From DAOTWP01 sp034435675 (GTDB taxonomy: Bacteria > Chloroflexota > Anaerolineae > Aggregatilineales > Phototrophicaceae), in contig DAOTWP010000096.1 in the NCBI GenBank assembly GCA_034435675.1, positions 1 to 64,000 of the forward strand: a stretch of DNA of 64,000 nt, in the 5' to 3' direction. This document shows positions 52,918-61,414 of the stretch, one piece after another. Each line of letters begins with the position of its first letter. Position 1 is the first letter of the stretch. The notes beneath the pieces were generated by a model. The model saw only the letters and a list, made by a program, of their open reading frames with translations. It was not told the DNA's origin and did no database searches. The position numbers were made by a program, and so were the translations under genes.

Positions 52918-54360
52918 ATGATGAAACGCATCACCATCACCATTAGTTTCGTTCTGCTGCTGTTCGCGGCTGCGCTGCTGCTCAGCGCACAACCCGCCGC
53001 CGCACAGGGCAGCGTCTGGACGGCACAGTATTACAATAACGGCTTCCTGATCGAACCCCCGGTCATCACCCGGCAGGAAGGCGCACTCGGTCTTAACTGG
53101 GGACAGGGTTCACCCGGCACGGGCATCGGCAATGACAACTTCAGCGCCCGCTTTGCGACAGATGTTTCGCTGGCAGCAGGCACATACCGCTTCTGGCTGC
53201 TGGCAGATGATGGCGTCAAGCTGACGATCAACTTCGCGCTGACCCCCGCCATTGACACCTACAACAGCGGCAGTCCGGGGCAGTTGTTGGTGGCAGATGT
53301 GACCATCCCCGGCGGCAACACGCATATTCAGGTGGATTACCGCGAGGTGCTGGGCGATGCCTATGTGTTTATCGCCTGGGCGAACGCTGCCACCAACCCG
53401 CAGGCACCTAACTTCCCGGTTGCCGTGCAGTCCCCGCCAATCAACACCAGCGCGTGGACGGCGCAGTATTACAACAACACCACGCTGTCCGGCTCGCCTT
53501 CGCAGATTATCAGCGTGAACAGCCCCGGCAACAACTGGGGCAGCGGCTCACCGGCGGCAGTGGTGCCAGTAGACAACTTCTCGGCGCGCTTCACCAGCAC
53601 GCAGACGCTGAATGCAGGCAACTACCGCATCACCACGCGCGCCGATGATGGTGTGCGGGTGTGGGTTGACGGCGTGCTGTATATTGACCGCTTTGGTCTC
53701 GCAACCGGGCAGACCTACACGGTAGACCTGTTCCTGAACGCAGGGCAGCATACGTTCATGGTGGAATACGTCGAATACGGCGGGGTGGCATTCCTCGATT
53801 ATGCCCTGACACAGCTCAACGCCCCTGCGCCGCAGCCAGCGACACCCACACCGCCCGTTACCTCGCCCACCGGCGTCACCGGCGTGGTCAATACAGCGCG
53901 GCTGAACGTGCGCCAATCGCCCGATCCGATCAACGGTGCCGTGCTGACGCGCATCAGCCGGGGCGAGACCTATGCCGTGCTGGGGCAGTTCAACACCGTG
54001 ACCTACGGCGTGTGGTACCAGTTGAATATCAATGGGCTGGTCGGTTGGGTCAACGGGCGCTACATCAACCTGAGCAGCGCTAACGTGCCTGTTATTACCC
54101 CCGGCGGCGGCAGCAACCTGCCGGGCACGGGGTATACGGCGACGACACGCGGCGAGGTCAACCTGCGCAACCTGCCCACCACGCAGGGCAGCACAGTCCT
54201 GGCGCGCATCCCGCAGGGCATTACCGTGCCGGTGCTGGCGCGCAACACCAACGCGACATGGTGGCTGGTGACCTATAACGGCATTACCGGCTGGGTCAGT
54301 GGGTCGTGGGCAATCTTGCAGCAGGGCGCGGATCTCAACCGTATCCCGATCCAGAACTGA
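52918..54360 (+). CDS. Secreted protein with two PA14-like and two SH3b domains
   Basis: The 480-residue precursor has a signal peptide (ISFVLLLFAAALLLSAQPAAA). Two tandem PA14-like units follow, each starting W-T-A-Q-Y-Y-N-N and containing DNFSARF and a DDGV segment (about 34-165 and 178-300). Two SH3b domains fill the rest: NTARLNVRQSPDPI and GEVNLRNLPTTQGS. PA14-like folds bind carbohydrates and SH3b folds bind peptidoglycan, so a wall-associated glycan-binding protein is likely. AGGAGGA lies seven bases before the first ATG. It follows the GH25 lysozyme on the same strand, but 456 bp away. Confidence 0.85.
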   Translation: MMKRITITISFVLLLFAAALLLSAQPAAAQGSVWTAQYYNNGFLIEPPVITRQEGALGLNWGQGSPGTGIGNDNFSARFATDVSLAAGTYRFWLLADDGVKLTINFALTPAIDTYNSGSPGQLLVADVTIPGGNTHIQVDYREVLGDAYVFIAWANAATNPQAPNFPVAVQSPPINTSAWTAQYYNNTTLSGSPSQIISVNSPGNNWGSGSPAAVVPVDNFSARFTSTQTLNAGNYRITTRADDGVRVWVDGVLYIDRFGLATGQTYTVDLFLNAGQHTFMVEYVEYGGVAFLDYALTQLNAPAPQPATPTPPVTSPTGVTGVVNTARLNVRQSPDPINGAVLTRISRGETYAVLGQFNTVTYGVWYQLNINGLVGWVNGRYINLSSANVPVITPGGGSNLPGTGYTATTRGEVNLRNLPTTQGSTVLARIPQGITVPVLARNTNATWWLVTYNGITGWVSGSWAILQQGADLNRIPIQN

Positions 54361-54392
54361 ACGCCCGAAGGCATAACCGCATAACACAAAAA

Positions 54393-54433
54393 GCGGCAGG
54401 GGCACACGGAACTTTCTCGTGTGCCCCTGCTGC
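54393..54433 (-). terminator. Strong intrinsic terminator, minus-strand orientation
   Basis: A 16-bp stem (GCGGCAGGGGCACACG with CGTGTGCCCCTGCTGC, one G-T pair) has a 9-base loop. On the minus strand the stem is followed by TTTTTG, the classic U-tract; on the plus strand it is not. It therefore best terminates leftward transcription, although it also lies just after the plus-strand PA14-like gene. Confidence 0.75.
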
Positions 54434-54488
54434 TGTGGGTCTACAGGCGTCTAACTGCCTGCCTCATGCCAACTTTGCTTTACGCCGG

Positions 54489-54623
54489 TCAGGTGTCTGG
54501 CGGCTCGACCAGCCTCGCACTGCTCAAGTTCCGTTGTTCATGCAGCATCATGGGGGTGTAGGGAGCAGCTTTCGGGGACTGATCGGGCATCATATGCGAG
54601 ACAATGCTGACAGTTTTGTACAT
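54489..54623 (-). CDS. Possible small protein, 44 residues
   Basis: This short frame is supported by context rather than homology. The ATG at 54623 has GGAG exactly six bases upstream, and the frame ends 56 bp before a U-tract terminator in the same orientation. The product, starting MYKTVSIVSHMMPDQSPK and ending LVEPPDT, has no signal peptide, membrane segment or Cys. I do not recognise it. No good promoter is seen, only a TTGACT upstream near 54690. It may be non-coding or an RNA gene instead. Confidence 0.35.
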   Translation of the reverse strand: MYKTVSIVSHMMPDQSPKAAPYTPMMLHEQRNLSSARLVEPPDT

Positions 54624-54825
54624 GAGGTACTCCATTTGGGGTGAAGATACGCTGTTCTCAGCGTAGAACATCTATTCCGCACAAGTCAATTTGAGCAGCG
54701 TAAGGGTTTCTGTTAAATCTTCTAACCATCCGCCCGTGAAAAATATCCGAATTTATTGTCTGCCCTAAAAAAACCCGTGCTAGCATGTAAGCTAACGCAA
54801 TTTTTAGGAGCAGGGGCTAAACCTT

Positions 54826-56100
54826 ATGCGTCGTGCTGGCATCGCCCTCTTTTTGTTTTTGACCCTGTGTTTTGCCGCCATCACCAGCGGCGCACAACCG
54901 CCCAATCCCAACACGCTCATCCCGCAGCTTGCCGCTGAACTAAACCTGTGGCGGCTCAGTCTGGGGCTGACCCCGCTGGTCTATAACCCAACACTCGAAG
55001 CAATGGCGGCAGCGCAGGCGGATTACCTGATGAGTCTGTCGTCTATTCCCGCAGGCGGGGCAATCCACACCGGCAGGCGCGGCGAAGACGCCCGCGCGCG
55101 TTCGCAGTTCGCCGAATTTGCCTGGCCCACCTATGGACACCCGCAGCGCATCGCCGTCACCGAAATCGCCGCCATTGGCAGCATCCGCAGTGCGCTGGGC
55201 TTCTGGCAGACCTCAGACATTCACCGCCGCAGCGCCACCAACCCGGTTTATCGCGAGGTGGGCATTGCCGCCCGCCAGCGTGGCAGCGATGTGCTGTTTA
55301 TTGTGGTGCTGGGCGCAGCGCCGAATGTGCTGCCCGCGCTGAGCGACCCTGAAGTGAACGAGATGTACCTGACCACCGAGCGCAGTGATTGGCTGGGGGA
55401 CTGGATCGGCGCAGCGACACGCTACCGCCTGCTGGATGCTGACCAGCAGGTGCTCCGGGAATGGCAGGATTGGCAGATTACCGTGCCCCTGCCGGAAAAC
55501 TACCGCGACACCCATTTCTATGTGGAATACGAGGACGCCGCCGGACGCCGCACGGTCTCGCAGGTATCCATGCGCCCGGTCTGGTCCAGCGCGCCGCCGC
55601 CGCCGGTGGTGATGGCAACCAACACACCAGCGGGGAGTACAGTTGCAGGCGGCACACCCGCGTCAGTTCCGGTGGCTAACGCGCTGCCGACCAGCACGCC
55701 GACACCGCTGCCCACGCCCACCGCTGTGCCCACCAACCCGCCGGGCAGCATCACGCTGGTGTATCTGCCGCGTGTGCTGACCATCATCCCTAACGGAGCC
55801 TTCACCAACCTGTCCGGGCTGAGCCTGCGGCAGGGCGGCGTGACGTTTGAGGCTGTCCGCTGGGAACGGGTAGAAAGCAGCATCAATATCAGCGCTTTGC
55901 CGGGCGGACACTGCCTGCAAATCTGGGAGCGGGGCAGGCAGTTCGCCGCGCCGCCGCAGTGCACTTATGTGCGCAGCATTGTTTTTCAGGAGCCGGACGC
56001 GCTGTTCTGGGCAAGTGGCACATTTGAGGTGCTGCACAACGGCAGTGTGGTCGCCACCTGTGACTCCAGCGCCGGACAGTGCGACGTGACGCTGCCGTAG
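54826..56100 (+). CDS. Secreted CAP (SCP/PR-1) domain protein
   Basis: The 424-residue precursor has a signal peptide (IALFLFLTLCFAAITSG). A CAP-like domain follows at about 25-170: LAAELNLWRLSLGLTPLVYN, LEAMAAAQADYLM, HTGRRGEDARARSQFAEF and ALGFWQTSDIHRRSATNPVY, which contain His/Glu positions of the family. After a Thr/Pro-rich linker (about 265-310) a C-terminal beta module with three Cys ends the protein. CAP domains are extracellular with varied roles. The window 54624-54825 upstream is AT-rich, with no gene on the plus strand. Confidence 0.82.
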   Translation: MRRAGIALFLFLTLCFAAITSGAQPPNPNTLIPQLAAELNLWRLSLGLTPLVYNPTLEAMAAAQADYLMSLSSIPAGGAIHTGRRGEDARARSQFAEFAWPTYGHPQRIAVTEIAAIGSIRSALGFWQTSDIHRRSATNPVYREVGIAARQRGSDVLFIVVLGAAPNVLPALSDPEVNEMYLTTERSDWLGDWIGAATRYRLLDADQQVLREWQDWQITVPLPENYRDTHFYVEYEDAAGRRTVSQVSMRPVWSSAPPPPVVMATNTPAGSTVAGGTPASVPVANALPTSTPTPLPTPTAVPTNPPGSITLVYLPRVLTIIPNGAFTNLSGLSLRQGGVTFEAVRWERVESSINISALPGGHCLQIWERGRQFAAPPQCTYVRSIVFQEPDALFWASGTFEVLHNGSVVATCDSSAGQCDVTLP

Positions 56101-56134
56101 CCAGAGTCCACAAGCCATATACATGGAAAACAAA

Positions 56135-56165
56135 ACGGCGAATACGAGACTATGGTATTCGCCGT
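56135..56165 (+). terminator. Intrinsic terminator of the CAP-protein gene
   Basis: ACGGCGAATAC and GTATTCGCCGT pair perfectly over a 9-base loop; ATTTGTTAAT follows. It lies 35 bp after the CAP gene stop. The in-frame ATG at 56152 is inside its loop, which argues against that start for the next gene. Confidence 0.7.
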
Positions 56166-56214
56166 ATTTGTTAATCCAGATGCAAATAATGAGCAGCGGA
56201 ACCCACACGAGAAG

Positions 56215-56916
56215 ATGCAATATCGATATGTCACTGAAAAAGAGAATTACGAAGATTTCGCAGCGGGACGGGTGCTTGTCTCACAGGGAGGAATGACCTC
56301 GTTTCCGGTTCGACTAGCCAGTGAACTGTTCCAGCGCTGCGCCGGTTATTTTCCAGCAGAGCAACGTTTACGTGTCTATGACCCCTGCTGTGGCGGCGGA
56401 TACCTCTTGACCGTACTCGGCTTTCTGCACGGTGCGCGCATCCAAGCGCTGCACGGCTCGGACATCAATCCGGACATTGTCAGGCGCGCATCCGATAACC
56501 TGCGATTGTTGACTGCCGCAGGCTTAGATATGCGGCGGGATGCTCTGCGCGCTTTAGCGGACACCTACAACAAATCCTCACACCATGCCGCACTCGCCAG
56601 TGTTGAACGGCTTCGCCAGTATTTACCCGCCCCACCGATCACCACACACGCATGGACGGCAAATGCTCTACAACCAACCGCCCGCACCGCATCTGTTGAC
56701 CTCATCATCTGTGATGTGCCCTATGGCAATCTCACCGGCTGGCAAGCTGACGCTGACGGCACCACCTTATTGCAAGCCCAATATGATGTTCTGATCCCCG
56801 GTGGGATTGCCGCCGTGATTAGCGATAAATCACAGCAAGCGACCTATGCTCGTTACAAACGCCTCCAACGGGAAACCATCGGCAGACGCCGTTTGCTGAT
56901 CTTGCAGAAGGCATAA
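56215..56916 (+). CDS. AviRa-like 23S rRNA methyltransferase
   Basis: The 233-residue protein closely follows AviRa, the 23S rRNA guanine methyltransferase of the avilamycin producer. Shared segments are FPVRLASELFQRC, the SAM site DPCCGGGYLLTVLGFLHG (56-73), GSDINPDIVRRASDNLRLL and, late, the catalytic-type DVPYGNLTGW. AviRa methylates one guanine in 23S rRNA and confers avilamycin resistance in Streptomyces; the function here is inferred and the substrate unproven. Start: ATG 56215 preferred since 56152 lies in a terminator loop. Codon use is AT-richer than in neighbours, which may indicate transfer. Confidence 0.8.
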   Translation: MQYRYVTEKENYEDFAAGRVLVSQGGMTSFPVRLASELFQRCAGYFPAEQRLRVYDPCCGGGYLLTVLGFLHGARIQALHGSDINPDIVRRASDNLRLLTAAGLDMRRDALRALADTYNKSSHHAALASVERLRQYLPAPPITTHAWTANALQPTARTASVDLIICDVPYGNLTGWQADADGTTLLQAQYDVLIPGGIAAVISDKSQQATYARYKRLQRETIGRRRLLILQKA

Positions 56917-56949
56917 CGTCTGCCCATTTGCTCACCTGTTTTTGTTTCC

Positions 56950-58377
56950 TCATCCTCGCGGGTGCAGCGTCATCGCCATGCCGCCGCGTGGGCGCATAGT
57001 GATGGCAAATTCCTTCTCCACGCGGGCAGCCTGCGCTGCATCCTGTGCCAGCCGCAGGTCATAACGCGCGGCAAGCTGCGCCAGCAATAGCTGCCCCTCA
57101 ATCATGGCGAAGTTGTTGCCGATGCACATGCGCGGACCCGCGCCAAAGGGCATATACGCCAGCTTATGCTGTCGCAGTTCGGCAGGGGGCGTATACCCCG
57201 GCAGGAAGCGTTCCGGCATAAAGGCGTCCGGCTGCTCCCAGTATGCCGGGTGGCGCTGGATGTTATAGATGCTGACGATCACGCGCGTGTGCGCCGGGAT
57301 GGCACAACCGCCCAGCACAGCGGCGTGCGTGGTCTGGCGCGGCACAATCGGCGCGGGTGGATACAGCCGCAGCGCTTCCTCGAACACCGCCTGGGTATAC
57401 GGCAGGTTGGGCAGGTCGTCCATCGTTGGCGTGCGCCCTTGCAGCACAGTGTCCACTTCTGCCCACAGCCGTTCGCGCACGGCAGGGTGCAGTGCCAGCA
57501 GATACCACGTCCAAGTCAGCGCATTGGCGGTGGTTTCGTGCCCCGCGCCGAAGATCGTCGCTACCTCGTCGCGAAGCTGTTTGTCGGTCATGCCTTCGCC
57601 GCTGGCGTCGTCGCGGGCGTCAAGCAGCATGTCGAGCAGATCGCCATGACGCTCTGTGGACTGGCGGCGTTCCTCGCGGCGGGCGTCAATCAGCCCGTAA
57701 AGCAGCCCGTCGAGCGTCGCCAGCGCATGATGAAAGCGGCGGTGCTGCGGCAGCGGCAGCCACAGCGGCAGGTTGATGCCCTGACGCTGGCGCATGAACG
57801 TAAAATGCAGCAGTTCGGTCACTGCCGGTCCCACCCGATCCGCGCTTGCCAGTACATCGCTGCTGAACATCGTCCGGTTGACGACATCCAGCGTCAAGCG
57901 CATCATCTCGCCGCTGATGTCCAGTGGTGCGTCGGTTGCGGTGTACTGTGTCCAGCGCTGGAGCAAACGCTCCCCGGCGGCGGTCATCTGCGCTGCCATG
58001 CCGGCGATGCTTTTACGGTGGAACATCGGCTGCATCATGCGCCGCTGGCTGAGCCACGAGTCATGGTCGCCGTTGGTCAGCAGCCCAAAGCCGACCGCAA
58101 GCTGCAAGCCCACCGGACGCCCATCGGGCTGGTGAATCTTGACGAAGGTGTCTTTATGCTTGACCAGCACTTCCTCCGCCAGTTCCGGCGTAGAGGCGAG
58201 ATGCAGCACCCGCCCGGCAACTGTGAAGCGCACCAGGTCGCCATTCAGCCGCCAACTGTTGTACAGTGCATCAATCAGGTTCTTGCGCAGCTCGCGCAGT
58301 TGTTGCAGCGTCGGGCGTTTTTGCGGACCGGGCGCAAGCACCGGCGTGGGGGGAGCGATTTTCTCATCTACAGCCAT
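56950..58377 (-). CDS. Cytochrome P450
   Basis: The 475-residue heme monooxygenase has all P450 hallmarks. The I-helix motif is AGHETTANALTWTWYLL, the K-helix ExxR is in FEEALRLYPPAP, and the heme-binding FGAGPRMCIGNNFAMIEG holds the Cys thiolate ligand. The length and the ETTA type suit class-II-like bacterial P450s similar to CYP102/CYP110. No redox partner gene is adjacent. AAGGA lies seven bases before ATG 58377; an open frame extends upstream but lacks such a site. Substrate unknown (fatty acid or terpenoid possible). It is convergent with the AviRa-like gene. Confidence 0.92.
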   Translation of the reverse strand: MAVDEKIAPPTPVLAPGPQKRPTLQQLRELRKNLIDALYNSWRLNGDLVRFTVAGRVLHLASTPELAEEVLVKHKDTFVKIHQPDGRPVGLQLAVGFGLLTNGDHDSWLSQRRMMQPMFHRKSIAGMAAQMTAAGERLLQRWTQYTATDAPLDISGEMMRLTLDVVNRTMFSSDVLASADRVGPAVTELLHFTFMRQRQGINLPLWLPLPQHRRFHHALATLDGLLYGLIDARREERRQSTERHGDLLDMLLDARDDASGEGMTDKQLRDEVATIFGAGHETTANALTWTWYLLALHPAVRERLWAEVDTVLQGRTPTMDDLPNLPYTQAVFEEALRLYPPAPIVPRQTTHAAVLGGCAIPAHTRVIVSIYNIQRHPAYWEQPDAFMPERFLPGYTPPAELRQHKLAYMPFGAGPRMCIGNNFAMIEGQLLLAQLAARYDLRLAQDAAQAARVEKEFAITMRPRGGMAMTLHPRG

Positions 58378-58470
58378 CAGCTTTTCCTTGAAAAACACAG
58401 CACCATACAATATTGTACGCCCCGGCAGAAAACCTGGCACATTTTGTTGCAAAGTTAACGGAGATTTTTC

Positions 58471-59412
58471 ATGCGCGTTACATTCCGGCAGATCCTCCGT
58501 GAAAGTCTGCTGCTGCTGCTGCCGTTCAGCCTCGCGGCGGGTCTCATCGGTGGCGGGTATGCGCTGTGGCTGTATAACCGCACCCAGCCGCCGCCCATCC
58601 AGAACCAACCGCTGTTTACGGGCATCACCTACACCCGCGATGTGCGCACAACGCCGCGCTCACTGGTGCTGCATGTGGTCGCTGTTGATCTGGAGGCGCC
58701 GGGTATTGGCTTTTTTGTCACGCCGGGCGTGCTGATTGGGCGGCATATGGAATTCCAGCAGTTTGAATACCGCGCGCGCACCGTGTCCGACTTTCTGACC
58801 ACGTTCAACGTGCAGCTTGCCATCAATGGCGATTTCTTTTTCCCGTGGATTATCAGTGTACCGTTGTCGTATTACCCCAACGACGGCGAAGGCGCGCACG
58901 CGCGCGGGCTGGCGGCATCGAACGGGCTGCTGGTCACGGATGGACTGGTCAACCCGGCAACCTTCCACACGCTGTATATCTCGGCGGACAATCGGGTTTC
59001 GTTCGATACGCCAATAGGGGCGGTCTACAACGCCATTTCCGGCAATGTGCTGCTGGTTCAGGACGGCATAGTGACCTATTCCTGGGGCGACCGCAGTTCG
59101 CGCACAGAACCGGGTCCGCGTACCGCCGTCGCGCTGACGCGGGACGAGCGCACGCTGCTCATCGTTGTGGTGGATGGCAGGCAGCCCAATTACAGTGAAG
59201 GCGTGAACTACGAAGAACTGGCACAGATTATCCTGGAATACGGCGGCTGGACGGCACTGAATCTCGACGGTGGCGGCTCGTCCACGCTGGCGATGCAGGG
59301 CGCGGACGGCGGCGCGCAGATCCTCAACATGCCCGTGCACAATCGCATTCCCGGCATGCTGCGCCCGGTTGCCAACCAGCTTGGCGTATACGCGCGGGCA
59401 GTGGGGGAGTAG
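58471..59412 (+). CDS. Phosphodiester glycosidase family protein (NAGPA/DUF2233), copy 1
   Basis: The 313-residue protein has an N-terminal membrane anchor (LLLLLPFSLAAGLIGGGYALW) and one phosphodiester glycosidase domain: ITYTRDVR, LAINGDFFFPW, RGLAASNGLLVTDG, VVVDGRQPNYSEGV and LDGGGSSTLAM. The family is named after NAGPA, which removes GlcNAc from GlcNAc-1-phosphodiester; bacterial members act on envelope or exopolysaccharide glycans. It is anchored and faces outward. A paralogue lies at 61415, beyond the insertion sequence. It is divergent from the P450. Confidence 0.9.
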   Translation: MRVTFRQILRESLLLLLPFSLAAGLIGGGYALWLYNRTQPPPIQNQPLFTGITYTRDVRTTPRSLVLHVVAVDLEAPGIGFFVTPGVLIGRHMEFQQFEYRARTVSDFLTTFNVQLAINGDFFFPWIISVPLSYYPNDGEGAHARGLAASNGLLVTDGLVNPATFHTLYISADNRVSFDTPIGAVYNAISGNVLLVQDGIVTYSWGDRSSRTEPGPRTAVALTRDERTLLIVVVDGRQPNYSEGVNYEELAQIILEYGGWTALNLDGGGSSTLAMQGADGGAQILNMPVHNRIPGMLRPVANQLGVYARAVGE

Positions 59413-59474
59413 GATGCCTGCTGCACCGGCGGCTGTAACACAGGCACATCCATGGGGTTCTTTGACAGATTTTG

Positions 59475-59521
59475 AACCCGCCGTAAGCCACGCCATTTTA
59501 ATGGCAGTGGTTAGGCGGGTT
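59475..59521. repeat. Long imperfect palindrome upstream of the insertion sequence
   Basis: AACCCGCC and GGCGGGTT begin and end an almost continuous stem of some 21 pairs with small bulges and a TT loop. Another small hairpin (GGGCTTTAGCCC) follows at 59528. It may be the terminator of the preceding gene or part of the left end of the IS200/IS605 element. Confidence 0.55.
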
Positions 59522-59677
59522 TCTCGTGGGCTTTAGCCCGCCTGATGTGTGGCTGGATTTTGTATCGGGGCATGTCGGGCAAAATACGCCACCATCAGGC
59601 GTATTGTCTGGTTTTCTAAACAACCACATTTGTTGATTTAAGTGTACACCCAAACACATAAATCAACAGGTGGTTTC

Positions 59678-60067
59678 ATGGAATATCAGCGCGACGAACA
59701 TCGAGTTCACCTCATTGTTTATCATCTCATCTGGACACCTAAGCGGCGTAAGCCTGTTTTGCGCGATACTGTTGCTCTGGATTGTCGTGAGTTAATCACG
59801 CAAAAATGTCAGCAGAAGGGGTGGGAGATACTTGAGTTAGCAATACAGCCCGACCATATCCACTTATTTGTGCGTGTGTTTCCTACAGTATCCGCTGCCG
59901 ATGTGGTTAAAGAGTGCAAAGGCGTTACATCGCGCACGCTCAGGAAGAAATACCCACATCTGCTGAAGTTGCCTTCAATGTGGACACGAAGCTATTTTGC
60001 GTCAACAGCAGGCAATGTGGGCGCAGAGACAATTAAGCGATATGTTGAGGCGCAAAAAGGGCTATGA
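59678..60067 (+). CDS. tnpA: TnpA, Y1 HUH transposase
   Basis: The 129-residue enzyme is full length for IS200/IS605 TnpA. The HUH pair is His60 and His62 in QPDHIHLFVRV, and the catalytic Tyr122 is in ETIKRYVEAQKG. It cuts and joins single-stranded DNA at the element's hairpin ends. The ATG at 59678 follows AGGTGG. A 13-bp hairpin directly upstream could limit its translation. The stop overlaps the tnpB start (ATGA). It looks intact. Confidence 0.93.
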   Translation: MEYQRDEHRVHLIVYHLIWTPKRRKPVLRDTVALDCRELITQKCQQKGWEILELAIQPDHIHLFVRVFPTVSAADVVKECKGVTSRTLRKKYPHLLKLPSMWTRSYFASTAGNVGAETIKRYVEAQKGL

Positions 60068-61299
60068 GTACACGCACCTATCAATTTGCCTGCCAGCTTC
60101 CACAGTCCCAAGCGGATGCACTGAACATGGAGTCAGCACGCATCTATAATGCCGTGATGGTGGAGCATTGGCGCATTTATCGCAAAAAAGGTGTATGGCT
60201 CAGGCAAGGCGCGGCTGAAAAGCTGAACGACAACTACGATGCTGATACCTCAAAGCTACTTCACGCTCATAGCATCGACGCGGCGCAACAAGCCTTCTAC
60301 AAAGCCTGCAAGCAAGTTCACACCAAGCGTAAGCAGGGCGATGATCGTGTGCGTTTCCCGTATAAGCGTCGTCGCTTTCGCACGACAATCTGGAAAAGTA
60401 GTGGCGTGTATGCGGTTGAAGATGGTGTGATATATCTGTCTCTGGCACGCGGATTTGAACGTCTTGCGATCAAACTCCCTTTGCACCTGATTGGCATGGA
60501 GAAGCACCACATTCTGGAAGTACGATTGGTCTTTAACAAATCAACCTTCCGCTACAATTGGCATGTGGTTGCTGAAGATGGCGTACAGCCCAACCCCAAT
60601 GGGCAGTACATCGCTGGTGTGGATTTAGGAGAAATTCACCCTGCTGTTATCACCAATGGGGTTGAGGCGTGTGTGGTGTCTTGTCGAGAACTGCGTGCGC
60701 TCAATCAAGGCAGAAACAAACGAATTGCATCCATTGATGCAAAACTGGCAACTTACACGAAGGGGTCACGTCGCTGGCGGAAGCTGAAGGCGCGAAAGCG
60801 TCGGTTTCTGGCACACTGCGATCAACAAAAGCGAGACATCGAACATAAAATTGCGCGGTCTGTTGTGGATTGGGCGCAAGAACGGGGGATTGGCTTGCTG
60901 GCGATTGGTGATGTGCGAGATATATCAGATGGCAAGCGACTGAACAAGAAGTCTCAGCAGAAGATCGCAAATTGGTCACACGGAACCATTCGCAAATACA
61001 TTGGCTACAAAGCGGCTGAAGTGGGTATTCAAATCAACGACAAGATTTCTGAACGCTACACGACACAAACCTGCCCGTCCTGTGGGGAGCGTCACAAACC
61101 AAAGGGGCGCATTTTTGAGTGTCCAAGTTGTGGCAGCAGGTTTCATAGAGATGTCGTTGGCGCAGCAAATATCGCTTCCCGCTATGAGTTCGATGAACTT
61201 GGGCGCTATCCAGCACCCGAACCAAAGTATCGTCACCCCGTCGATGTACGGGGAAAGCGTAGTCCCGTTGGCACCGGGGAAATGGCTCGGCTTGTATAG
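60064..61299 (+). CDS. tnpB: TnpB, RNA-guided nuclease-type accessory protein
   Basis: The 411-residue protein has the TnpB layout. An N-terminal WED/REC-type region holds ARIYNAVMVEHWRIY and FPYKRRRFRTTIWKSSG. RuvC-I is IAGVDLGEIHPAV with Asp187. The RuvC-II position reads LLAIGDVRDIS, with no Glu where most TnpB proteins have E-[DN]-L. A zinc ribbon of two CPSC knuckles (Cys337/340/353/356) follows, then RuvC-III FHRDVVGAANIA with Asp363. TnpB cuts DNA with a guide RNA from the element's 3' end and helps retain it. Full length and apparently intact. Confidence 0.92.
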   Translation: MSTRTYQFACQLPQSQADALNMESARIYNAVMVEHWRIYRKKGVWLRQGAAEKLNDNYDADTSKLLHAHSIDAAQQAFYKACKQVHTKRKQGDDRVRFPYKRRRFRTTIWKSSGVYAVEDGVIYLSLARGFERLAIKLPLHLIGMEKHHILEVRLVFNKSTFRYNWHVVAEDGVQPNPNGQYIAGVDLGEIHPAVITNGVEACVVSCRELRALNQGRNKRIASIDAKLATYTKGSRRWRKLKARKRRFLAHCDQQKRDIEHKIARSVVDWAQERGIGLLAIGDVRDISDGKRLNKKSQQKIANWSHGTIRKYIGYKAAEVGIQINDKISERYTTQTCPSCGERHKPKGRIFECPSCGSRFHRDVVGAANIASRYEFDELGRYPAPEPKYRHPVDVRGKRSPVGTGEMARLV

Positions 61300-61370
61300 C
61301 GAGAACCGCTTGCGGCTTTAGAAGCCGCCCGACTTTAGTCGGTGCGGAGTGTCACCTCAGACAATGTCAG
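61290..61370 (+). ncRNA. Probable right-end/omega-RNA scaffold region of the IS
   Basis: After the tnpB stop two compact hairpins (61307-61323 and 61329-61342) precede GTCAC at 61351-61355. By analogy with other TnpB elements the 3' part of tnpB plus this end forms the guide-RNA scaffold, and the guide would begin at about 61356. This is inferred from layout only. Confidence 0.5.
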
Positions 61371-61414
61371 CATAAACCTGTTTTTGTCCATTAACGCAAC
61401 GAGGAAACCCATTA

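Larger units (their letters stand above)
59583..61355 (+). mobile_element. IS200/IS605-family insertion sequence
   Basis: The element carries tnpA and tnpB in the same direction with a 4-bp overlap. Its left side has an 8-bp hairpin (AATACGCC / GGCGTATT, 59583-59605) and a near-perfect 13-bp inverted repeat at 59633-59666 just before the tnpA ribosome site. Its right side has hairpins GCGGCTTTAGAAGCCGC and CCGACTTTAGTCGG, then GTCAC at 61351-61355, a typical right end. The left terminus is my estimate; it may lie up to about 100 bp further left. These elements have no terminal inverted repeats and make no target duplication. Confidence 0.82.

Noticed and set aside
52650..52946. 98-codon frame ending in a His run
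   Set aside because: The His codons come from the out-of-frame start of the PA14-like gene (ATGATGAAACGCATC region); the rest is Ser/Gln-rich and shows no start signal.
57166..58458. 430-codon plus-strand frame over the P450
   Set aside because: The P450 heme and I-helix motifs on the minus strand leave no room for a second gene; the shadow is His/Gln/Arg-rich.
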